Of a stretch of DNA of 64,000 bases, positions 8,557 through 16,277 are shown piece by piece. Where the stretch lies: assembly GCA_020636215.1 (NCBI GenBank), contig JACJYG010000004.1, positions 372,001 through 436,000 on the forward strand, given 5' to 3'. Below the pieces are notes generated by a model. It did no database searches and was not told the origin of the DNA. It worked only from the letters and a program-made list of their open reading frames with translations. The stretch comes from Lewinellaceae bacterium (GTDB lineage: Bacteria > Bacteroidota > Bacteroidia > Chitinophagales > Saprospiraceae). The first letter of the stretch is position 1, and every line of letters starts with the position of its first letter. Made by a program: the position numbers and the translations under genes.

Positions 8557-8812
8557 AGTACTCTAATTTACTTGCACAAGCTCAAAAAGATTCATCGCTA
8601 CTAATTCATTCAGTAAAAGTAATAAATAATTCCATTCCGGACAGGCTTCAGAAAGCCCTGATTTACATTTTTTTATTACCCATAAAAGGAAAAATCATGC
8701 CTTAGCATGTCACCTCTTTATACGTAAGGAAGCCACAAATAGTTGCAGTCCCAAGCGATCCTTTTGGGGAAAATCTGATGCCGGATTCCTTTTTTTGGAA
8801 GCAAGCAAAAGT

Positions 8813-9574
8813 TTAGAGCCCCTCCTGCAATCGTTTCATCTGTTCCATGAATGCAGGGCGCCGTCGTCGGGAGACCTCGATCTTGATATTGTCATCCATA
8901 ATGAGGTAACCGCCGTCTCCTTTGACGAATTTACGCATGTAGTTCAGGTTGATCACGTGGCGTTTGTGTACGCGGTAAAAATTGAAGGGCGCCAGCAAGT
9001 CTTCATAAGCCTTGATGGTCTTGGAAGCGGTGATCCGGTCACCGTTTTGGAGGTAGATGTGGGTATAGTTATCTTCTGCTTCGAAACGAACAATATCCCG
9101 AATATTGACGAAATATACGCCATCGAGTGCAGAGATACTCATTTTTGTGAAGGCGTTTGGATTATTGTAGTAGCTATTGAAAATATCCAGTTGTTTATCC
9201 ATCTGGCTGACACTTCGGGGGTGGATGCGCGCCACCGCTTCCTTGAGTACATCGGGGTCGATTGGTTTGAGGATGTAGCCGATAGAACTGTACTCACAGG
9301 CTTTGATAGCATATTCCTCGTAGGCGGTAACGAAGATGACATCAAATTCGACTGGCCGGATTTGATTGAGCAACTGGAATACCAGGCCATCCGGCAGGCT
9401 AATGTCCAGAAACGCCACATCGGGTTGGATCTCGGGATCGGCCAATAGTTCCAGCCCCTCTTCCACCGTAGCTGCTTCACCAACCACCTCGATTTCCTCG
9501 CAGTACTTGGCCAACAGGTTCTTGAGGTTGTTCAACCCCTTGACTTCATCCTCTACAATTACCGCATTTATCAC
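8813..9574 (-). CDS. LytTR-family response regulator
   Basis: This 253-aa protein has a receiver domain (residues 1-120: acidic VEDE near the N-terminus, phospho-acceptor Asp57 in FLDISLP, Thr in FVTAYEEYA, Lys in ILKPID). A LytTR DNA-binding domain covers about 140-250, with the typical DIVRFEAEDNYTHIYL, the middle FYRVHKRHVINL and the end IEVSRRRRPAF. It should be phosphorylated by the LytS-type kinase encoded downstream and bind paired direct repeats. The peptide gene at 8413-8556 begins 256 bp downstream of its stop and is an obvious candidate target. The start ATG at 9574 gives the standard MINAVIVEDE beginning. Confidence 0.95.
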   Translation of the reverse strand: MINAVIVEDEVKGLNNLKNLLAKYCEEIEVVGEAATVEEGLELLADPEIQPDVAFLDISLPDGLVFQLLNQIRPVEFDVIFVTAYEEYAIKACEYSSIGYILKPIDPDVLKEAVARIHPRSVSQMDKQLDIFNSYYNNPNAFTKMSISALDGVYFVNIRDIVRFEAEDNYTHIYLQNGDRITASKTIKAYEDLLAPFNFYRVHKRHVINLNYMRKFVKGDGGYLIMDDNIKIEVSRRRRPAFMEQMKRLQEGL

Positions 9575-9916
9575 AACCTTCTGATTTTAATGTACAATGG
9601 CAGCCACTCAGGCTGCACAATAGTTGGAATATTCCTCTTTTGAAGTTGGGTTCGGCTTGAAGCCGGCAAAGGCTGCACGGGGATTGATAATTTGTAGGCC
9701 GCCTTCCAAAAATGGAGTGCTTTGTTTCGCTGTATTCAGGTTTTCAGGGGAGGTTTTCGTTAAACTTCTCCTGCAAAATAAATTAAAAATATCAGGATAT
9801 AAAAATTTTATTAAGGCATTTTATACCCACCCAATAACCTTTAAGGTTTCCAAAACCTCAAAGGTTTCGCTAGCCGCTAAAGCTTTCGTATTTTTTGCCT
9901 TTAAAATTACCGAAAA
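9575..9916. other. Intergenic region without a recognised gene
   Basis: This divergent spacer between the LytTR regulator and the channel gene becomes AT-rich near the channel start. It contains a short inverted repeat near 9838-9869 (AACCTTTAAGGTTT followed by AAACCT/AGGTTT words), but I could not pick a clear promoter. No small ORF with supporting features is visible. Confidence 0.5.
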
Positions 9917-10741
9917 ATGTCAAACCGAAACACAGGGCCTTTACGGGAAAAAATACACGAGATTATCTTTGAGGCTGATACTCCCTGGGGTAAAGCCTTC
10001 GACGTAGTACTCCTGATCCTGATCACGGCAAGTGTATTGGTTGTCATTTTGGAAAGCGTGGGCACGCTGCAGGCTCAGTACAGTCAGCTATTCCTGATCC
10101 TGGAGTGGACATTTACCATTATTTTCACCATAGAGTACCTGCTGCGGCTGTATTGTGTTTATCGCCCTATCCGGTATGCCACCAGCTTTTTTGGGACAGT
10201 CGATCTTCTGGCCATACTCCCTACCTATATTGGACTGTTAATACAGGGTACCCACTACCTGCTTGTTATTCGCGCCCTTCGACTGCTTCGGGTATTCCGG
10301 ATCTTTAAAATGGCGCATTTTCTGAGCGCGGGCGATACAATTATCAAAGCATTGAAAGCCAGCCGAGCGAAGATCACGGTTTTTCTCATGACCGTACTGC
10401 TCATCGTTATCATCATCGGATCGTTGATGTATCTGATAGAAGGAGGGCAAAACGAAAGCTTCTCCAACATTCCCCGAGGCATTTATTGGGCTATTGTCAC
10501 CCTGACCACCGTCGGATACGGTGATATTACTCCTATCACCGGCGCCGGACAATTTCTTTCCGCCATCGTCATGATCATGGGGTACGCCATCATTGCCGTC
10601 CCTACCGGCATCGTTTCCGCTGAATTCATCAGTGAAAATCAAAACCCCACCAGCAATCGCGCTTGCCGCTACTGTGCAGGAGAAGGGCATACATTGGATG
10701 CCATCTATTGTAAATATTGTGGCGAAAAGCTGGAGGAATAA
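9917..10741 (+). CDS. Kv-type voltage-gated potassium channel with C-terminal zinc ribbon
   Basis: The 274-aa product has six membrane segments of the voltage-gated ion channel superfamily. S1 is at about 28-46 and S2 at about 58-78. S4 has arginines every third residue (R119, R122, R125, R128 within VIRALRLLRVFRIF). The pore has the selectivity filter TTVGYGD (197-203) between S5 (about 153-174) and S6 (about 212-236). It should conduct potassium across the inner membrane. The cytosolic tail is unusual: two CxxC pairs (C250/C253 and C265/C268, ending YCKYCGEKLEE) form a zinc-ribbon-like module in place of a cyclic-nucleotide or coiled-coil domain. It is a single gene, convergent with the DoxX gene. 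Confidence 0.93.
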   Translation: MSNRNTGPLREKIHEIIFEADTPWGKAFDVVLLILITASVLVVILESVGTLQAQYSQLFLILEWTFTIIFTIEYLLRLYCVYRPIRYATSFFGTVDLLAILPTYIGLLIQGTHYLLVIRALRLLRVFRIFKMAHFLSAGDTIIKALKASRAKITVFLMTVLLIVIIIGSLMYLIEGGQNESFSNIPRGIYWAIVTLTTVGYGDITPITGAGQFLSAIVMIMGYAIIAVPTGIVSAEFISENQNPTSNRACRYCAGEGHTLDAIYCKYCGEKLEE

Positions 10742-10750
10742 GGTAAAACC

Positions 10751-10815
10751 GGAAGTGGGCTCAGGCCCGGCCAGGATTTCAGGCTGCGATGCACTTTGCC
10801 AGGCGGCCCACTTCC
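10751..10815. terminator. Possible bidirectional terminator between convergent genes
   Basis: GGAAGTGGGC (10751-10760) and GCCCACTTCC (10806-10815) are perfect complements around a 45-base interior. An A-run follows on the right, giving U on the minus strand. It fits the gap between the channel gene and the DoxX gene, but the loop is long. Confidence 0.35.
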
Positions 10816-10828
10816 TGGCATAAAAAAA

Positions 10829-11251
10829 CTAAGCTCCTGGCACGTGTGTAGTCGCAAAGAGCCGTTTGATACTGTATTTCTTTCCTGCCCCGTTGGCCCA
10901 TGTCATGAGCATACCACCCACAATGGCGATATTTTTCATAAAGAGGATGGATTGCAGGCGCCTTTCCGGCTCGGGGTCATTCCAGAAGGAATGTACGATG
11001 AACGTGACCGGCACCCAATAAAGCAACAGCATAAAGACCGCCAGGCCGGTCCTATAGCCTGCCAGGAGCATGATGCCGCCAAACACCAGAAGGATTATAG
11101 CGCCAAACAATAGGAGGTCCTGGTTCCAGGTCAGGCCATAATAGGTCATTTTGATTTTGGTCTCCCGGAAGTAAAAGATGGAGTCGTAAGCTTCGTACAG
11201 GAAGATAAAGGAGAGCATTGCTCTGCCCAACAGATCTATGATATCTTTCAT
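10829..11251 (-). CDS. DoxX-family membrane protein
   Basis: The 140-aa product has four membrane segments in the DoxX pattern: LGRAMLSFIFLYEAYDSI at the N-terminus, then FGAIILLVFGGIMLLAGY, then an aromatic LLYWVPVTFIVHSFW segment, and the conserved FMKNIAIVGGMLMTW near the C-terminus. DoxX proteins are small inner-membrane proteins linked in some organisms to redox or oxidative-stress systems, but the biochemical role here is unknown. I chose the ATG at 11251 (MKDIIDLL) over an in-frame ATG 57 bases upstream because the DoxX fold begins there. The FAD-dehydrogenase gene ends 83 bp upstream on the same strand, so co-transcription is possible. Confidence 0.8.
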   Translation of the reverse strand: MKDIIDLLGRAMLSFIFLYEAYDSIFYFRETKIKMTYYGLTWNQDLLLFGAIILLVFGGIMLLAGYRTGLAVFMLLLYWVPVTFIVHSFWNDPEPERRLQSILFMKNIAIVGGMLMTWANGAGKKYSIKRLFATTHVPGA

Positions 11252-11334
11252 TGCTTTTAATTGGATTATAGTCTCGGAAAGGTAGGCGAATTTCCGCAAT
11301 TGCAGCAAAGCAGCCTGTTTTTTTCTTTATGGCC

Positions 11335-12891
11335 CTATTGGAGGAAACGCGCCACGGCCCGAGCCACGTTCTGCCCATCCATAGCCGCAGAAATAATGCC
11401 GCCGGCGTAGCCGGCTCCTTCGCCAGCCGGAAATAGCCCCGCCACCTCCACATGCATATAGGAATCGACATTCCTTGGGATACGAATAGGGGAACTGGTC
11501 CGGCTCTCGGTAGCGATAACATTGGCCTCCTCTGTATAATAGCCTTTCATTTTCCGGCCGAATTCCTGGACACCTAGGCGCAGCCGCTGGTAGATAGCCG
11601 GTGGAAGCAGTTCCTGCAAGGGGGCGCTAAGCAGCCCTGGAATATAGGAGGTGGGCGCCAAGCTCGCCGAAAGTTTGCCTTTGACAAAATCGGTTAGCCG
11701 CTGTGCCGGTGCTTTCTGGCTCCCATCTCCAAAATTGAACATCGCTTGCTCTACCTGCTGTTGAAAGGCAAGGCCGGCAAAAACGCCCTGATCCTGAAAA
11801 GGCAACAGGTCTTCCAACTCCACTGCCACGACCGTGCCGGAATTGGCGAAGGCGGAGTCGCGACGCGACATTGACATACCGTTAATGACGATCTCCCCGG
11901 GGGCAGTAGCGGCCGGAACAACCAGCCCGCCCGGGCACATGCAAAAGGAAAACACCCCGCGCCCGTCGACCTGGCAGGCCAACCGATAACTCGAAGCCGG
12001 CAGATGTTCTTCCCGCGGCGATTGATGGTACTGAATGCGGTCGATCAGCGGCTGAGGGTGCTCAATGCGTACTCCGAGCGCATAGGGTTTGGCTTCAATG
12101 CGGATACCCCGCCGGTGCAACAGATAATAAATATCCCGGGCGGAATGCCCTGTAGCCAGGACAACCGCCCCAGCCCGATGCTCCGTTGCATCATTGACAA
12201 GCACGCCCTGCATTCGGCCTGCCTCCAGGATAAAGTCCGTAACATGGCTGTCGAAGTGGACCTCCCCCCCATAGTGGAGGATGGTCTCCCGGATATTCGC
12301 TACGATGTTGGGCAGTTTGTTGGACCCGATGTGGGGATGAGCATCAATAAGGATATCGGAACTGGCGCCATGTTCCACCAGCAGTTTCATGGCTTTATAG
12401 ATATTTCCCCGTTTATGGGAACGGGTATACAATTTTCCGTCGGAATAAGTACCGGCGCCGCCTTCACCAAAACAGTAGTTGGAATGCGGGTTCACCTGGC
12501 CAAATTGCTGGATGGCCCGCAGGTCGCGACGGCGGGTGCGCACGTCTTTTCCACGGTCGAATAGGATGGGCTTTAACCCGAGCTCAATCAATTCCAGGGC
12601 TGCGAAATATCCGGCAGGCCCAGCTCCGATAATGATTACCGCCGGAGCTTCATCGACGGGCTTCAGCTTGTTGAGCAGGGCTGGTTCCGGTTGATAGGAT
12701 TCTCCGGCATAGACATCGACACGAAGGATAATGAGGGGGCGTTGGCCCCTTGCATCGATCGAACGCCGGGCAATGGCCACCTCTTTTACGTCCTTTTCCG
12801 GAAAGCGGCTTTTTTGTATAGCCCGCTGCCGCACCAGCGCTTCATCAGCGGCTTCAGCCGGCAGCAATTTCAATTCCACTTGTTTGATCAT
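11335..12891 (-). CDS. FAD-dependent dehydrogenase (COG2509-like)
   Basis: This 518-aa oxidoreductase has an N-terminal about 80-residue domain typical of the COG2509 group. A Rossmann FAD-binding motif follows (VIIIGAGPAGYFAALEL, glycines at 89, 91 and 94), with a conserved NPHSNYCFGEGGAGTYSDGK segment, VVLATGHSARD, CMCPGG, and a C-terminal FAD motif GEGAGYAGGI. The family resembles geranylgeranyl-reductase or glutathione-reductase-type flavoproteins, but no substrate is known. It is soluble. Its stop lies 83 bp before the DoxX start. Confidence 0.9.
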   Translation of the reverse strand: MIKQVELKLLPAEAADEALVRQRAIQKSRFPEKDVKEVAIARRSIDARGQRPLIILRVDVYAGESYQPEPALLNKLKPVDEAPAVIIIGAGPAGYFAALELIELGLKPILFDRGKDVRTRRRDLRAIQQFGQVNPHSNYCFGEGGAGTYSDGKLYTRSHKRGNIYKAMKLLVEHGASSDILIDAHPHIGSNKLPNIVANIRETILHYGGEVHFDSHVTDFILEAGRMQGVLVNDATEHRAGAVVLATGHSARDIYYLLHRRGIRIEAKPYALGVRIEHPQPLIDRIQYHQSPREEHLPASSYRLACQVDGRGVFSFCMCPGGLVVPAATAPGEIVINGMSMSRRDSAFANSGTVVAVELEDLLPFQDQGVFAGLAFQQQVEQAMFNFGDGSQKAPAQRLTDFVKGKLSASLAPTSYIPGLLSAPLQELLPPAIYQRLRLGVQEFGRKMKGYYTEEANVIATESRTSSPIRIPRNVDSYMHVEVAGLFPAGEGAGYAGGIISAAMDGQNVARAVARFLQ

Positions 12892-12933
12892 TTCCCGCTT
12901 CGTCCTTTTTGCGTCACAGCTCCGGCCTGGCGT

Positions 12934-13557
12934 TTAGTTGGCCTTCTTCCTGCGTGTCCTTTTTTCAACCGGAGCAATAGTAGCGGTATCAGAAGGAGGA
13001 ACAACAAGCGGTTGTTGCTCCAAGCTATCGGTAGGCGCCTCCAGGCTTTCCTTCAATGCTTCGCTCACTTCCCCCTTTTCGCGTTCCAGCTTTTTGCGGG
13101 GGAGAGGCGCCTTGCCAACCAATTCCGCCGGTACTTCCTGTTTAGGCCGCGAATATACATAATCGCCGGCTTTCCGAAAGCTATCGGGAATAAAGATTCG
13201 TACTTCCACTTCTTCAAACGCCTGCATCCCAGCCGCCCGGATGGTTAGGCGCCTGGGGTCGAAAGAAGTCAGCGAAAATGTATCTCTGCCTTCGTGAGCC
13301 TCAAATTTGTAGCGGCCATTCTCGATCAGGTGGTCAAACACCGATTGAGTAGAAGAAAAAACGCTGACCTGGCTCTCCGTCATGATGTTGTTGCCCGCCC
13401 ATGGCTCAATGCTGTAGGTATCCCCGGCGTACAATTGGAATATCAGGCAGGTGGCACTGTCCGGCACCTCAAAAGTCTGATGTAAAGTTTTTTTCAGCTG
13501 GGCCCGGGCAGGGGCTGCAACCATTAGCCCAAGTAAAAGAAAGACGATAGTCCTCAT
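12934..13557 (-). CDS. Secreted DUF4097-like protein, long paralogue
   Basis: The 207-aa product has a signal peptide (MRTIVFLLLGLMVAAPARAQ). The mature part starts LKKTLHQTFEVPDSATCLIF, followed by beta-rich sequence of the kind found in Bacteroidota DUF4097/adhesin-like small proteins (IEPWAGNNIMTESQVSV). A charged tail from about residue 135, rich in Lys, Glu, Pro and Ser and ending RTRRKKAN, is not shared with its shorter paralogue at 13686-14132, which has the same MRTI start, signal peptide and KTL..F opening. The two are adjacent in the same direction. Function is unknown. Confidence 0.75.
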   Translation of the reverse strand: MRTIVFLLLGLMVAAPARAQLKKTLHQTFEVPDSATCLIFQLYAGDTYSIEPWAGNNIMTESQVSVFSSTQSVFDHLIENGRYKFEAHEGRDTFSLTSFDPRRLTIRAAGMQAFEEVEVRIFIPDSFRKAGDYVYSRPKQEVPAELVGKAPLPRKKLEREKGEVSEALKESLEAPTDSLEQQPLVVPPSDTATIAPVEKRTRRKKAN

Positions 13558-13623
13558 GAATAATTAGTTTGGCAAAAATGGCTGGAATGAGATGGCGTGC
13601 GTTGCGCTGCAATCCTAAAATAG

Positions 13624-13658
13624 TTAGGGTGTAATACCCATTTGGCATTACACCCTAA
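13624..13658 (-). terminator. Hairpin after the short DUF4097-like gene
   Basis: TTAGGGTGTAAT (13624-13635) and ATTACACCCTAA (13647-13658) form a perfect 12-bp stem with an 11-base loop. On the minus strand it lies 27 bp past the stop at 13686 and is followed by CTATTTT, a weak U tract. Confidence 0.6.
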
Positions 13659-13685
13659 TAAACGCGCTCTGTTTTTAAAAGTTGC

Positions 13686-14132
13686 TCAGAGCGAAGAAGA
13701 AGCTTCGACGATCCCTGCTTCCTTCGCTTCCGGTACTTTGACCAAAACATTTTCCGGCGCATTGATGAGGAAGGAAACCTTGTCTTCGATCAGCTTACCG
13801 CCAATTTTGACCTCCCGGCCAAGATCCGGAGCAATTATCGTATAGGTTCCATCTTTTACCTCATAACGCAGGTTGTAACGGCCAGCTTGGACTAACGACT
13901 TCAGAAGTGTTTCACTTCCATTTTCGAGAGAAACCTGGATCTGTACCCGAAGGTAGTTATTATTCCAGGTTTGGATTTCGATTGGCCCTTGTACTTCAAA
14001 CATGACCGCCTGGTTCCCCTGCAGATTAAAGGATTTGACCAGTGTCTTCTCGACCTGTTGCCCGTAGGCGAAAACGGATACGAACAATAGGAGGAAAGCC
14101 TGGATCAGTGCATGTAGTGTAATGGTTCTCAT
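13686..14132 (-). CDS. Secreted DUF4097-like protein, short paralogue
   Basis: The 148-aa product starts MRTITLHALIQAFLLLFVSV with a signal peptide ending near AYGQQ. The mature protein is a single beta-rich domain: VEKTLVKSFNLQGNQAVMFE, IEIQTWNNNYLRVQIQVSL, YTIIAPDLGREVKIGG, then NAPENVLVKVPE. It resembles proteins with repeated 'TW-x-x-x-YLRV' strands in Bacteroidota. I chose the ATG at 14132 because upstream in-frame sequence lacks a signal peptide and would place 34 polar residues before it. It pairs with the longer paralogue downstream and probably acts at the envelope. Function is unknown. Confidence 0.75.
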   Translation of the reverse strand: MRTITLHALIQAFLLLFVSVFAYGQQVEKTLVKSFNLQGNQAVMFEVQGPIEIQTWNNNYLRVQIQVSLENGSETLLKSLVQAGRYNLRYEVKDGTYTIIAPDLGREVKIGGKLIEDKVSFLINAPENVLVKVPEAKEAGIVEASSSL

Positions 14133-14343
14133 AGGCAGCCTCCTGGTATTTTGGTTATCAAATAAATTTGCTGCGTGCAAGTTGCTTATCGGGCCACCCC
14201 ATTGGGTGTTGTTATTTGTCATTTTCTCGATCAACCCTTTTCACATAAAAAAGATTCCTTAAAAGGTAAAAACGCTGCCTGGTCCAGTTTTTTTTCGTAT
14301 GTCAGCCTTTCTCTTCGGTATACTGGTATACTAAGGGACAGCC

Positions 14344-15159
14344 TTACTGAAAAGCCGCTTCCCGAATGCGCACCAGGCGCTCCAGTAGTGGCTCCAGTTT
14401 ATCAAGGGGCAGCATATTTGCCCCATCCGATTTGGCCTCTGCCGGCCGCGGATGGGTTTCAATGAACAGGCCATCAACCCCGGTAGCCACACCGGCGCGA
14501 GCGATCGTTTCAATGAGTGCCGGCCGGCCTCCGGTTACTCCGGTCGATTGGTTGGGCTGTTGCAGGGAATGCGTACAATCCAGCACTACCGTTGCATCAA
14601 AAGATTGCATGATAGGGATACTGCGAAAATCTACAACAAGGTCCTGGTAGCCGAAAGTGGTGCCCCGCTCTGTAAGGATTATCTTTGAATTGCCGGTTTC
14701 GGCCACTTTTTCCATAGCAAATCGCATGGCTTCCGGGCTAACAAACTGCCCTTTCTTGATGTTGACCACCTTCCCGGCCTGCCCCGCTGCAATGAGCAAG
14801 CTCGTTTGCCGACAAAGAAAGGCAGGGATCTGGAGCACATCGACGTATTCCGCCGCCATGGCCGCTTCGCTCTCGGTATGGATATCCGTAGTAACTGGAA
14901 TATCAAAGTGCGCGCCAACTGCTTTAAGGATATTAAGGGCTTTCTCGTCGCCGATACCCGTAAAGGAATCCAGCCGCGAGCGGTTGGCTTTGCGATAGGA
15001 CCCTTTAAAGATGTAAGGGATATGAAGCCGCTTGCAGATGGCATGCACCTGCTCGGCGATCTCAAAGGCAACAGCTTCGCCTTCGATGGCGCAAGGGCCT
15101 GCAATCAGAAAAAAGTTTCGGCTATCGAGATCCTTAAGGCGCGGAATTTGCTCTAGCAT
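14344..15159 (-). CDS. kdsA: 3-deoxy-8-phosphooctulonate synthase (KDO-8-P synthase)
   Basis: This 271-aa enzyme joins arabinose-5-phosphate and phosphoenolpyruvate to make KDO-8-phosphate for the lipid A/LPS core. It is a cytosolic TIM barrel with IAGPCAIEGE (residues 19-28), FKGSYRKANRSR, the loop GTTFGYQDLVVDFRSIP, DCTHSLQQP and FIETHPRPAEAKSDGANML. The Cys in GPCAIE (Cys23) is the ligand that marks the metal-dependent KdsA class; metal-independent enzymes have Asn there. Length and motifs are complete. It is a single gene between small envelope-protein genes, consistent with an LPS-making Gram-negative cell. Confidence 0.96.
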   Translation of the reverse strand: MLEQIPRLKDLDSRNFFLIAGPCAIEGEAVAFEIAEQVHAICKRLHIPYIFKGSYRKANRSRLDSFTGIGDEKALNILKAVGAHFDIPVTTDIHTESEAAMAAEYVDVLQIPAFLCRQTSLLIAAGQAGKVVNIKKGQFVSPEAMRFAMEKVAETGNSKIILTERGTTFGYQDLVVDFRSIPIMQSFDATVVLDCTHSLQQPNQSTGVTGGRPALIETIARAGVATGVDGLFIETHPRPAEAKSDGANMLPLDKLEPLLERLVRIREAAFQ

Positions 15160-15242
15160 AGTTGCAGTTGTAAGTTGCTGGTTGTTGGTTTACAACATTA
15201 ATTTACAAAACTAAACCCATTCAACCCTCAACTATCCACAAA

Positions 15243-15812
15243 TTAAAGCTTCAGGCTAACGCCTAAGTTGAAGATGGAGATCCCGTATCCTACTTCGGCG
15301 AAAACCCCCAGATTTTTGATTGGGTAATAACTGCCGCCAACGAAAGCGCTGTAGGTCACTTTATTTTCAGCCGGGCGACTGAAAGAAGGAGCGTCATCAC
15401 CGACGCTTTTCTCTTCGGTGAGTACTTCCTTCACTTTGGGGATATTGTAGCCCAACATAGCGCCACCATAAATATCCCAGTTATCAATGCGGTTGGTATG
15501 GGCTGCAGCGCGCAGGCCGACGATAAAGAACTCGTTATCTACATCTTTGAAATTACCATCCGGTAAAGCAATCTGCTTGGATTGGGCGGAGGAGTAGGCG
15601 GCGTAGCCTCCCAGGCTGAAGTTGGAGGCCAGGCGCACGGCCAAACGTGCACTTACCGGCGGAACGATGGTATTGGGGTTATCTTTAGCGAAGGTGGAGA
15701 ACAGGCCGATACCTGTAGCCAGTTCAAGGTCGCCTTTCTTAAAGATGGTTTGAGACGTCAGGTTGGTAAAGCTGAACACCAGGAGGCTAGTAAGGATCAA
15801 TAAATTTTTCAT
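15243..15812 (-). CDS. Small outer-membrane beta-barrel protein
   Basis: This 189-aa protein has a signal peptide (MKNLLILTSLLVFSFTNLTS) and then alternating beta strands typical of an 8-stranded Bacteroidota barrel: GDLELATGIGLFSTF, VSARLAVRLASNFSLGGYAA, FFIVGLRAAAHT, WDIYGGAMLGYN, TYSAFVGGSYYP, and VFAEVGYGISIFNLGVSLKL, which ends in a Leu beta-signal. Such barrels have structural or unknown roles. The upstream intergenic region is AT-rich and shares a 465-bp divergent spacer with the phosphoesterase gene. Confidence 0.85.
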   Translation of the reverse strand: MKNLLILTSLLVFSFTNLTSQTIFKKGDLELATGIGLFSTFAKDNPNTIVPPVSARLAVRLASNFSLGGYAAYSSAQSKQIALPDGNFKDVDNEFFIVGLRAAAHTNRIDNWDIYGGAMLGYNIPKVKEVLTEEKSVGDDAPSFSRPAENKVTYSAFVGGSYYPIKNLGVFAEVGYGISIFNLGVSLKL

Positions 15813-16277
15813 GGAATTTCGTTGTTTTATGGTTTTTGAATTTTTTGGGTGCTAATAGGGATTGTCATTTCCGAATTTCAATCCCAAATTTAGGCCCTTA
15901 TGGTGTATCTTTCAAATTTATAGGCAAATTTTATTTTGAATAAAGCGCCAAACAAACCGCCTTTAACGAATTTTATTTTGTTTAAAATTAATTTTTTTGA
16001 AAAAATTCTGATTACTCTGTTTTTTCCAAATCCTCTGCGGCAGGCCTGCGGTAGAGAAGAATATAAATTTTTTTGCCCTCCGACATGCGCCTTTAGAACG
16101 GCCCTTTGTTAGGGGAAATTTTATTTGGAATAGAAAAAAACATATCCCCCTCTGCTCACTTTTAACGGAAAGGAGTCAACCATTTGCGGCCCTGCATCAT
16201 TTAATAGTTTTACATTAAGCAATCCGCCTGATTTTCAGGTGCTAAACGATTATTAAGCCGATAATTTTCCAATTTCC
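15813..16277. promoter_or_regulatory. Divergent AT-rich promoter region with repeated AATTTTATTTTG motif
   Basis: No gene is seen here. The words AAATTTTATTTTGAATAAA (about 15926), GAATTTTATTTTGTTTAAA (about 15969) and AAATTTTATTTGGAATAGA (about 16117) form three degenerate copies of one AT-rich motif. They could be regulatory sites for the barrel protein or the phosphoesterase, or merely compositional. Confidence 0.35.

Noticed and set aside
8378..8566. 62-codon plus-strand frame over the GG-leader peptide gene
   Set aside because: The minus-strand 47-aa peptide has a coherent GG leader, neighbours and terminator. The plus frame is Phe/Leu/Pro-rich shadow sequence.
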